A stretch of DNA of 50,376 bases from Owenweeksia sp964619125 (GTDB taxonomy: Bacteria > Bacteroidota > Bacteroidia > Flavobacteriales > Schleiferiaceae): contig CAZUCA010000020.1 in assembly GCA_964619125.1 (NCBI GenBank), positions 1 to 50,376 of the forward strand, read 5' to 3'. Below are positions 1 through 6,207 of this stretch, one piece after another (positions within the stretch are counted from its first letter, which is position 1; every line of letters starts with the position of its first letter). Under the pieces are notes generated by a model, which did no database searches, was not told the DNA's origin, and worked only from the letters and a program-made list of their open reading frames with translations. Position numbers and translations under genes: made by a program.

Positions 1-765
1 GGCAATGATATAGTAGTAGAAAATCTGCAGGATAATAGCTACGATAAGACCGAATACAGTAGTAAGAAGGGCCACCTTAATACCACCGGCTACCAGTGAA
101 GGAGAAATGTCACCGGCCGCTTCGATAGCGTCAAAGGCGTCGATCATACCGATTACAGTACCCATAAACCCAAGCATTGGAGCCAATGCGATAAAGAGTG
201 AAATCCAGCTTACGTTTTTCTCAAGCAGACCCATTTGTACCGAGCCATAAGAGATGATAGATTTTTCTACCACGTCAATACCCTCGTTCATGCGGTCAAG
301 ACCTTGGTAGAAGATGCTGGCTACCGGGCCACGGGTGTTGCGGCAAACTTCTTTTGCTTTTTCCACACCGCCGGTTTCAAGAGCAGTTTCAATTTGGCTC
401 AGGAGTTTTTTGGTGTTGGGGGTAGCCATGTTGAGGTAAATGATACGCTCAATACAGATAGCCAGACCGAGGATCAGTACGATCAGTACAATACCCATAA
501 ACTCTGGTCCACCTTCGATGAACTTTTCTTTTATGATCTGGTGAAAGCTCTGGTCTTCATCAGCCACTAAGTCCTCATCAGCTTCGTCTAAAGTCTCGCG
601 GGTTTCGGGCGTGTTCTGTTCCTCAACTACCTCAGTGGCGGCAGCTGAATCAGTTGCCATTGCAGTAGTGTCTGCTGCGGGGGTAGTGTCATTCTGAGCT
701 ACCAGGTTTACCGTTCCAAAGGCTACAAACATTACGATAGCCAAAAGGGAAAGTGCTTTTTTCAT
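1..765 (-). CDS. MotA/TolQ/ExbB proton channel family protein (C-terminus cut by window edge)
   Basis: Read from the ATG at 765, the visible 255 residues give an inner-membrane proton-channel subunit of the ExbB/TolQ family, which with an ExbD/TolR partner energises TonB or Tol systems. A signal-like hydrophobic N-terminus ending near residue 24 (VAQ) is followed by an acidic, Thr/Ala-rich stretch to about residue 70. A membrane segment (FMGIVLIVLILGLAICIE) and a cytoplasmic helical part come next. The family hallmark region, ALAPMLGFMGTVIGMIDAFD then GGIKVALLTTVFGL, is near the cut end. The long N-terminal extension is usual for Bacteroidota ExbB proteins. The stop codon and any exbD partner would lie before position 1. 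A weak -7-like TATATTTT lies about 30 bases upstream. The family call is secure; ExbB versus TolQ cannot be settled here. Confidence 0.9.
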   Translation of the reverse strand, partial: MKKALSLLAIVMFVAFGTVNLVAQNDTTPAADTTAMATDSAAATEVVEEQNTPETRETLDEADEDLVADEDQSFHQIIKEKFIEGGPEFMGIVLIVLILGLAICIERIIYLNMATPNTKKLLSQIETALETGGVEKAKEVCRNTRGPVASIFYQGLDRMNEGIDVVEKSIISYGSVQMGLLEKNVSWISLFIALAPMLGFMGTVIGMIDAFDAIEAAGDISPSLVAGGIKVALLTTVFGLIVAIILQIFYYYIIA

Positions 766-1109
766 TGCTCTTGGTTTGTTTAAGAAAATTTTGCGTGAAA
801 ATATAAAACTCTCGGCAAAGCTAAAGGTTTCAGCACGATAAATGCAGTGACAACGCTGAATTCTCCGCGTGGGTATAGCAACTGTCAATGGCGCTTGCAT
901 AGCGTAGCATCCTCATTTATTTGCTGTTAGCCTTACTGAGGCTGCATATGGAGCCTGAGCTACTTTCGGAAGGGGCAGTTGTGGGGATATGCATCGGATA
1001 GCCGGGATTGCCGGGTTTTAGCTCAGTAGGAGCCAAGCTAAAACGGGCCGATATGGCCGGGCGGGCTCACCGCCGGTTTAGTATCTTTCCGCAGTCAAAT
1101 CTGTTTTTC
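766..1109. other. Intergenic region between exbB-like gene and glycosyltransferase
   Basis: This divergent intergenic stretch of 344 bases holds no convincing gene. It contains an inverted repeat with 9-base arms GTTTTAGCT (1015-1023) and AGCTAAAAC (1036-1044) around a 12-base loop. It also has a -7-like TATCTTTC at 1082-1089, 20 bases before the ATG at 1110. An in-frame ATG at 1008 would extend the glycosyltransferase by 34 poorly hydrophobic residues across both elements, so it was not used. Confidence 0.5.
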
Positions 1110-2555
1110 ATGCCTGACAACTTTACTCAAGCGGCCCTGCTGCAAAGGCGCTTCTGGTCCTGGGCGGGCCTGATTATTCTTATTTATACGGCGTTGCGCG
1201 TTTGGCTGATGATCAGTATGCCGGTTAGTGTAGACGAAGCCACCACCTATAATTATTTCACCCTGGCCGGTTTTGATTATGCGCGTAGTCACTATCCGGC
1301 TCCCAATAACCATGTTCTATATAGTATTCTCACCACCCTGTTTTATCATCCGGGTGCCTGGCAAACCGTCCTTTTACGCCTGCCGGCTGTAATTCTTGGC
1401 ATGGGTAGCCTGTGGCTATTTGCCCTGATTAGCAAACGCTATTTCCCCTCAGGCCTGGCATTGATGGGCTTGCTGGCATTCGGAGCCATGGAGCCGGTGA
1501 TTTATTACGGCTATATGGCGCGCGGATATTCTATGGTGTTGTTTTTCGCCCTCGCTTCGGTGGCCCTCATCTTTGATGGTAATGGTATAAGGGCGGGCTG
1601 GCAAAAAGTACTGCTATTGGCACTCTGTACCGGTCTGGGCATTTATGCAGTGCCCTCTTACCTCTACTTTGGCCTTAGCCTGGCGCTGGCGCTGGGCTGG
1701 AGTGCCCTGGCGGGTGAAGTGGGCTGGCGGCTGCTGATTAAACTGGGTCTGGGCCTGCTGGCCGGCCTGGTTATAGCCGGATTTCTATACCGGCCTATCA
1801 TCGTGAACGAGGGCTTGCAGGCCATCACCGCCAATTCATATGTGGAAAGCAGAGCCATACATTTTGACCAATGGTGGTGGCACTTCGGGGAGGTGGGTAG
1901 CTACTTCCTGAAATACGGGGTCTTCTTTTTTGTATTAGTGACTGCCGGGCTCCTTAGTTTGGTGTTCAACTGGGGAAAGGCACCCTTGATCCGAACCGCG
2001 CTTACCATGATGATTTTGATGCTTTTACTGCCCTGGCTTCACGGCGTAATCCCTTTTCCCCGCGTATGGATTTACGTCAGCCCCTTTATGATATGGCTGA
2101 TGTTAGTGGTGCTGTCATTGTTGCGAATAAATATGAGTTTCCGCAGGGCCTACCGGGGTATGGTAATACTTCTGCTCCTGGCAATCACAGGTTTGAATAT
2201 ACACTCAGTGAAAAAGATCTTGGGACTGGAGGCAGGTGCGGTCATATTTCAGAAATTGGCTGGTGACATCCTGGAGCAATCTCCCCGGAGTATCTTGCTG
2301 CACGATATGTATGCCCAGAGTTTTTTGCCCTATTACCTTCACAACGCGGGCCAGAGACCCGAACTGAGAATCACCTCTACAGCCTATGAGAGGCAGGAGC
2401 AGTTTGAGGAACTATGCAGTAGCTATGAGTGGGCTGTTTTTTCTAATTATTATCCTCCCGGAGGCCCTTTGCGCGCTTGCGCGGTGGATAGCAGCTGGCG
2501 CTACAATCTCTGGACAGCCGAATCTTGTCGCTGCCTGGACTCCATTATCCATTAA
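1110..2555 (+). CDS. Polytopic membrane glycosyltransferase, GT39/ArnT-like
   Basis: A 481-residue protein with about ten to twelve hydrophobic segments. The topology and the acidic pair Asp42-Glu43 (SVDEATTYNYF) in the first periplasmic loop after TM1 are typical of GT-C fold transferases such as GT39/ArnT/PMT, which move a sugar from a polyprenyl-phosphate carrier to lipid or protein at the periplasmic face. A Tyr/Arg-rich motif (YYGYMARGYS) follows in the next loops, and a soluble C-terminal part starts near residue 390. The start at 1110 places TM1 at residues 18-36 just after a basic N-terminus. It appears monocistronic. The substrate is not predictable from sequence. Confidence is good for the membrane GT-C type, moderate for the exact family. 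Confidence 0.75.
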   Translation: MPDNFTQAALLQRRFWSWAGLIILIYTALRVWLMISMPVSVDEATTYNYFTLAGFDYARSHYPAPNNHVLYSILTTLFYHPGAWQTVLLRLPAVILGMGSLWLFALISKRYFPSGLALMGLLAFGAMEPVIYYGYMARGYSMVLFFALASVALIFDGNGIRAGWQKVLLLALCTGLGIYAVPSYLYFGLSLALALGWSALAGEVGWRLLIKLGLGLLAGLVIAGFLYRPIIVNEGLQAITANSYVESRAIHFDQWWWHFGEVGSYFLKYGVFFFVLVTAGLLSLVFNWGKAPLIRTALTMMILMLLLPWLHGVIPFPRVWIYVSPFMIWLMLVVLSLLRINMSFRRAYRGMVILLLLAITGLNIHSVKKILGLEAGAVIFQKLAGDILEQSPRSILLHDMYAQSFLPYYLHNAGQRPELRITSTAYERQEQFEELCSSYEWAVFSNYYPPGGPLRACAVDSSWRYNLWTAESCRCLDSIIH

Positions 2556-2690
2556 GTAACTTAATGTAATAGCTAGGGTCTGAGCCCCTGTATTAACAAA
2601 TGCTGCCCTATGGGGGCACCAGGGCTTAAAGGCTTGCTGTCAAAGGGGTGCCAGCGTTTTGGGTCGGAAGCATACTGGCTTTGGTATGAA

Positions 2691-2706
2691 CGTTTTGGCC
2701 AAAACG
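2691..2706. other. Perfect 16-bp palindrome
   Basis: CGTTTTGGCCAAAACG is a perfect dyad 122 bases before the start of the small exported protein at 2828. It may be an operator for a dimeric regulator or just a short hairpin. Nothing else in 2556-2827 is convincing; an open frame at 2610-2831 lacks any recognisable protein character. Confidence 0.3.
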
Positions 2707-2827
2707 AAGGTTGTAGGAATATTCTTATAGGTTACTTTTTTAGGGGTCTTCACATTCAATCAAAAAAGGCAGGCTTAGCCCGAAACGGCTCTACTCGGCC
2801 AACTAGTAAGCAAACTTTAATTGAATC

Positions 2828-3265
2828 ATGAGAACTGCAGCCATATCCTCGCTGATTTTAATCTTCGGGTTTTTCCTCTTGGGATCGAGCCAGGAAGATC
2901 GGCGGGTGTTAAACAAACAATTTTCGATAGACGAACTCCATAGCATTAAACGCAATCAACTGCGGGAGGCAGCCTTCTTTCTGCAGGAGATGGAGAGTTC
3001 CGGTTTCAACCCTGAATCGCTCCGGGGGGATGTCGTTTACCTGCAGGGAAGAGTGGGGGAATTAGGCCGCGCCGATAGTGGCCAACCCTATTTTACCCTA
3101 AGTGCAGGCCAGGGTCAGTCCATTCAATGTATGGTGAAGGAAATGGAAGCTATAGGCTGGCTCAGCCCGGGTATGGAAGTATGGGTAGCCGCCACTTACT
3201 ACGGCGACGCCCAATTGGGCACGCTGGTGCTGGAGCGTACGGCCGTAATCTGGCCGCGTAGTTAA
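2828..3265 (+). CDS. Small exported protein with a possible OB-fold (tRNA_anti-like)
   Basis: This 145-residue protein starts with a signal sequence (hydrophobic residues 5-20, no lipobox Cys) and continues as a soluble periplasmic domain. Residues 60-140 follow a beta-rich pattern (RGDVVYLQGRVGEL, then PYFTLSAG, then SIQCMVKEMEA, then GMEVWVAATYYG). This resembles the tRNA_anti-like OB-fold found in small Bacteroidota proteins, which despite the name are not shown to bind tRNA. The first half has a short helical part around residues 30-55. It stands alone, with no neighbour within 270 bases on its strand. The gene is very likely real; the fold assignment is tentative and no function can be given. 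Confidence 0.65.
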   Translation: MRTAAISSLILIFGFFLLGSSQEDRRVLNKQFSIDELHSIKRNQLREAAFFLQEMESSGFNPESLRGDVVYLQGRVGELGRADSGQPYFTLSAGQGQSIQCMVKEMEAIGWLSPGMEVWVAATYYGDAQLGTLVLERTAVIWPRS

Positions 3266-3371
3266 TAATGACAATTCTCCACTTGAGATTTCAATATCTC
3301 TTTTACCTCACTGTTTACAAAAAACCACTAAAATTTAGGTTTTGAAGTTTCGGACTTATGAACGGATTTAT

Positions 3372-3599
3372 CTCCGTTGCCGCTACGGTGATCCCTTGGG
3401 GTGGAGGCATCAAAGCAAATGATCCCCCTCAGCCTGCTTTGCAGTCTGGGTCTTTTTTCTTTCAAACCCCTTTCAAGCAAGCTTGGATGGGCGAGTCAAC
3501 TATTCATCTAGTTAACCAATCTACCCCAGTGGATTCACCTCCGCTGGCGCTACGGTGATCCCTTGGGGTGGAGGCGTCAAAGCAAATGATCCCCCTCAC
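3372..3599. repeat. Two tandem copies of a ~60-bp repeat, 167-bp period
   Basis: Copy A (about 3372-3432) and copy B (about 3539-3599) match almost base for base, including GCTACGGTGATCCCTTGGGG at 3382 and 3549 and then a shared CAAAGCAAATGATCCCCCTC. A second shared block TCAAGCAAGCTTGG recurs at 3473 and 3634. The open frames crossing them on both strands are low-quality and look like repeat read-through, so no protein gene is called between 3266 and 3870. Confidence 0.8.
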
Positions 3600-3699
3600 T
3601 GCGTTCGGTGCTATTTTTTGTTTCCAGCCAGCCTCAAGCAAGCTTGGCTGGCCAGAAACAAAAAATCCCATGCTGAGCAGCTTGGGATCATATGCTTTG
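3578..3699. repeat. Nested palindromic element between the tandem repeat and the tRNA-like element
   Basis: The outer arms CAAAGCAAATGATCCC (3578-3593) and GGGATCATATGCTTTG (3684-3699) are inverted copies with one mismatch. Inside them is a long hairpin: about 21-base arms at 3613-3633 and 3645-3665 (GTTTCCAGCCAGCC pairing with GGCTGGCCAGAAAC, one mismatch, flanked by A/T tracts) around a 12-base loop. The nested symmetry resembles REP or MITE-like palindromic units. Copy A of the tandem repeat carries only a degraded version. Confidence 0.7.
3661..3688 (-). terminator. Intrinsic terminator downstream of the tRNA-like element
   Basis: Read on the minus strand, ATCCCA-a-GCTG-ct-CAGC-a-TGGGAT forms a ten-pair stem with one A-A mismatch, followed directly by a run of T. 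It begins 13 bases after the 3' end of the tRNA-Ser-like element, so it would end a transcript made from that element. Confidence 0.6.
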
Positions 3700-3700
3700 G

Positions 3701-3813
3701 CGGAGAGAGAGGGATTAAGTCGCACCGCATGTTATTGTCAAGCGGTGTGCTCCTGCTTTCGCCCCACTAGCCAGCGGGGCTCAGGTCGAACCCTCGGGTT
3801 CTCACCCCTCTCC
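3701..3813 (-). ncRNA. Candidate tRNA-Ser-like structured RNA (cloverleaf-like, function unknown)
   Basis: On the minus strand these 113 bases begin GGAGAGG and end TCTCTCCG, the same acceptor ends as the tRNA-Ser 58 bases upstream, and can close the same stem. Between them are three hairpins: GAACCC/GGGTTC (3789-3802), an eight-pair stem GCCCCGCT/AGTGGGGC with loop GGCT (3761-3780), and CACCGC/GCGGTG (3722-3747). Together these make a four-way, cloverleaf-like layout. CGAGGGTTCGA in the first hairpin matches the tRNA T-arm, but no anticodon arm or full T-loop is present. An intrinsic terminator follows at 3661-3688. It could be a transcribed tRNA-derived RNA or a decayed tRNA/attachment-site remnant. 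No promoter stands out, so co-transcription with the tRNA is possible. Confidence 0.45.
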
Positions 3814-3839
3814 TAATTAAACAAATAACTCTAGAAACT

Positions 3840-3868
3840 AAAAAAGCAGCCCTGTGGGCTGCTTTTTC
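3840..3868 (-). terminator. Intrinsic terminator of tRNA-Ser
   Basis: On the minus strand AAGCAGCCC-acag-GGCTGCTT is a perfect nine-pair hairpin followed by TTTT, starting five bases after the tRNA 3' end. The distal element at 3701-3813 would therefore be reached only by read-through or from its own promoter. Confidence 0.85.
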
Positions 3869-3870
3869 TG

Positions 3871-3958
3871 CGGAGAGAGAGGGATTCGAACCCTCGATAC
3901 CCTTGTGGGGTATACACACTTTCCAGGCGTGCGCCTTCGACCACTCGGCCACCTCTCC
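3871..3958 (-). tRNA. tRNA-Ser (anticodon GGA)
   Basis: An 88-nt type II tRNA. The acceptor stem GGAGAGG pairs with TCTCTCC (last pair G-U), with discriminator G. The D-arm has the usual GGCCGAGTGGTCGAAGGC. The anticodon stem CACGC/GTGTG encloses CTGGAAA, giving anticodon GGA (serine UCC/UCU). A long variable arm (TATACCC-acaa-GGGTATC) and T-arm GAGGGTTCGAATCCCTC complete the class II serine form. CCA is not encoded. Confidence 0.97.
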
Positions 3959-3987
3959 AGTAATTCAGGGCTGCAAAAATAACAAAA

Positions 3988-5022
3988 TCATTCTTCCGAC
4001 AATTCCCCGCGCAGGTTAGATTGATAAAGTGTGCGGAACTCTTCTTCATCCAGCTCCTGGCCCAGTAAAAACATAAGCTTGGTGAGCCCGGCTTCAAAAG
4101 TCATATCACCGCCCGAAATCACGCCCATTTCCAGCATGGCCTTACTGGCCTCGTACTTGCCTAAAGCAATGCCGCCGCCGGCACACTGGGAAATGTTGAT
4201 TACTGTAAGTCCTCTGGCAATGGCTTCCTTCAGGGCTTGCAGAAACCAGTAGTCCATAGGTGCATTGCCCGAGCCAAAACTGCGGATTATGATTGCCTTT
4301 AGGTCAGGAATACTCAGCACACTGTTTACGTAGCTCTCGGTCATGCCGGGAAAGACTGTAAGGACACCTATTTGCTGCTCGAAGTGCTCATAAAGCCTGA
4401 GGCTATCCGTAGCGGGGGGATTTATATAATTGGTATTGTACTTAATATTTACCCCCGCTTCGGCCAGCTTGGGGTAGTTGAGGGAAGAAAAGGCCTCAAA
4501 GTCTTCGGTGGAAATCTTATGGCAGCGGTTTCCTCTGAAAAGTAAATACTCAAAGTATACACAAACTTCCGGTACCATGGCCTGGCCATCAGCGCGGCGG
4601 GCCATAGCAATTTCAAGGGCCGTAAGCAGGTTTTCACGCGCATCGCTACGTGCCACGCCAATGGGCAGCTGTGAACCGGTCAACACTACCGGTTTGGATA
4701 AATTCTGCAACAGGAAGCTAAGCGCGGAGGCGGTATAGGCCATGGTGTCAGAGCCGTGCAGAATCACAAAACCGTCATACTCCTCATAACCATCAGCAAT
4801 GCGTCTGGCCAGCCGCAGCCAATGATCGGGCTTAATGTTGCTGCTGTCGATAGGACGGTCGAGGCTGTCGGTGTCGATCACACAGTCGAGTTGAGCGATA
4901 TCGGGGATCTTCTCCAGCAGGTAGTGGAAATCGAAGGGAACCAGCATGCCGTGATCGGGATCGCTAATCATACCGATGGTGCCACCGGTGTAAAGCATAA
5001 GGATGCGTGAGGATTTTGCCAT
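3988..5022 (-). CDS. ansA: L-asparaginase, type I (cytoplasmic)
   Basis: The 344-residue protein hydrolyses L-asparagine to aspartate and ammonia. It carries both catalytic threonine motifs: TGGTIGM (residues 12-18) near the N-terminus and HGSDTMA (89-95, Asp92/Thr93). It also has the SSNIKPDHW segment (60-68) and the later SFGSGNAP region typical of the family. The length matches AnsA of other bacteria, and there is no signal peptide, which fits the low-affinity cytoplasmic type. The ATG at 5022 lies only four bases after a perfect -7 box TACATTTG (5034-5027), so the mRNA may be nearly leaderless. It sits downstream of tatD with a 27-base gap but has its own promoter box. Confidence 0.95.
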   Translation of the reverse strand: MAKSSRILMLYTGGTIGMISDPDHGMLVPFDFHYLLEKIPDIAQLDCVIDTDSLDRPIDSSNIKPDHWLRLARRIADGYEEYDGFVILHGSDTMAYTASALSFLLQNLSKPVVLTGSQLPIGVARSDARENLLTALEIAMARRADGQAMVPEVCVYFEYLLFRGNRCHKISTEDFEAFSSLNYPKLAEAGVNIKYNTNYINPPATDSLRLYEHFEQQIGVLTVFPGMTESYVNSVLSIPDLKAIIIRSFGSGNAPMDYWFLQALKEAIARGLTVINISQCAGGGIALGKYEASKAMLEMGVISGGDMTFEAGLTKLMFLLGQELDEEEFRTLYQSNLRGELSEE

Positions 5023-5026
5023 GGCG

Positions 5027-5034
5027 CAAATGTA
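5027..5034 (-). promoter_or_regulatory. -7 promoter box for ansA
   Basis: TACATTTG on the minus strand fits the Bacteroidota TAnnTTTG box exactly. Only CGCC separates it from the ATG, which implies transcription starting at or next to the start codon. A clear -33 TTTG was not found. Confidence 0.5.
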
Positions 5035-5049
5035 GAAAATGCCCTCTGC

Positions 5050-5814
5050 CTAGGCAGGGAATACTTTACGGGCGTTTTGGGTAGTGATGCGGTCCACCTC
5101 TGCCAGGCTGGTATTTTTCAGTTCGGCAATTTTCTCTGCTACGTACTTCGTGTAGGATGGCTCGTTGCGTTTCCCCCGGTAGGGCATGGGCGCCAGGTAA
5201 GGCGCATCGGTTTCCAGCACCAGGTGCTCCAGTTCCAATTGCTCCACTACTTTGTCCAGTCCCCCGTTTTTGAAAGTAACAATACCGCCAATGCCCAGCT
5301 TTAGGTTAAGACTAATGGCCCGGCGGGCCTGCTCGAGGTTGCCGGTAAAGCAGTGGAAGATGCCAAAGAGCTTTTCATCGGCATAGGCCTCCAGTACCTC
5401 AAAAATTTCGTCAAAGGCCTCACGGCAGTGGATTACAATGGGTAGTCCCATTGCCTTGGCCTTCTCAATTTGGATGGCAAAGGCCTTCTTTTGCTCTTCC
5501 AGGTGGGTTTTGTCCCAGTAAAGGTCAATACCAATCTCACCCACCGCGTAGTATTTGCGGTTGGGATCCTCCAGTTCCTTAAAAACCAAGGCCAGCTGCT
5601 CCTGGTAGTCCTCTTTCACATGCGAGGGGTGCAGGCCCATCATCGGTTTGCAGTGGGGGTGGTTATCGGCCACCCGTTTGAGGTCGTCGATGCTGTCTTT
5701 ATCGATGTTGGGAAGGTAGATTTCCTTTACTCCGGCTTCTTCGGCGCGCTGAAGCATTTCTTCAAAATCGTCGTGGAAGCGCTGGAGGTATATATGGCTG
5801 TGGGTGTCAATCAT
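5050..5814 (-). CDS. tatD: TatD family metal-dependent hydrolase (DNase)
   Basis: A 254-residue TIM-barrel metallohydrolase of the TatD/YcfH family, which in characterised members acts as a 3'-5' exonuclease on DNA or a deoxyribonuclease. The metal ligands are all visible: HxH (His5, His7), Glu93 (VGEIGID), His129 (IHCRE), His154 (FHCFTG) and Asp203 (ETDAPYL). The start is set at 5814 because MIDTHSH is the family N-terminus; an upstream ATG at 5847 would add 11 unconserved residues. The stop codon falls inside the palindrome CTGCCTAGGCAG. A -7-like TACCTTCG ends four bases before the ATG. Confidence 0.93.
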   Translation of the reverse strand: MIDTHSHIYLQRFHDDFEEMLQRAEEAGVKEIYLPNIDKDSIDDLKRVADNHPHCKPMMGLHPSHVKEDYQEQLALVFKELEDPNRKYYAVGEIGIDLYWDKTHLEEQKKAFAIQIEKAKAMGLPIVIHCREAFDEIFEVLEAYADEKLFGIFHCFTGNLEQARRAISLNLKLGIGGIVTFKNGGLDKVVEQLELEHLVLETDAPYLAPMPYRGKRNEPSYTKYVAEKIAELKNTSLAEVDRITTQNARKVFPA

Positions 5815-6150
5815 GCTGCGAAGGTAGGGGATAGTAGAGAGTAGCAAGTAGAGCGCCTTGAGTATTTAGTAGGGAGTATGGTCTAATCAACAGGACGGTT
5901 AAGGCTATTTCGCTAAGCCACACCAAGAAGGTCAAAGGCATTCAAAGCAGTCCGGGTGGGTTATCGCGCAGATTTTCCCGGAGGGAAAAGGAGGTTGGCA
6001 GAGTTTGTTACGCAGCTTGGCCTACCGGGAGAAATGCCCTTTCCTCATCCTTCAGTTTTCAACCTTAAAACCTTGTCTGCCCTGCCTACCGGCAATCAGG
6101 CCCGTGTGACTGGCTTTAGCCGGGCAGGCTTACAACTTTCATCGTTAAAA
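5815..6150. other. Intergenic region with a REP-like inverted repeat
   Basis: About 340 bases between tatD and odhB (both minus strand) without a convincing gene. An 85-codon open frame at 5956-6213 is discounted because it runs through repeats and the odhB terminator. An imperfect inverted repeat, CCTGCCTACCGG (6081-6092) against CCGGGCAGG (6120-6128), resembles the short CCTGCC/GGCAGG palindromes scattered in Bacteroidota genomes; a relative sits at the tatD stop codon. Confidence 0.45.
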
Positions 6151-6152
6151 CG

Positions 6153-6179
6153 AAAAAGCCCCGACATGTGTCGGGGCTT
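6153..6179 (-). terminator. Intrinsic terminator of the odhA-odhB operon
   Basis: On the minus strand AAGCCCCGACA and its complement TGTCGGGGCTT form a near-perfect hairpin continuing into TTTTT, about 30 bases after the odhB stop. Confidence 0.9.
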
Positions 6180-6207
6180 CTACAGTTATCTTGAGTGTAA
6201 TCTGGTC

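Noticed and set aside
1008..1109. Longer start for the glycosyltransferase
   Set aside because: It would add 34 residues across a hairpin and a -7-like box; the ATG at 1110 directly precedes the first membrane segment.
2610..2831. 73-codon frame upstream of the small exported protein
   Set aside because: No recognisable composition, no start signal, and it contains palindromic sequence.
3358..3816. Several open frames of 60-90 codons on both strands across the repeats
   Set aside because: They lie wholly within repeats and palindromes, overlap each other in several frames and show no protein character.
3767..4097. Open frames running through tRNA-Ser on the minus strand (3767-3952 and 3831-4097)
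   Set aside because: They are translations of the tRNA and its flanks (NPSLSA-type read-through).
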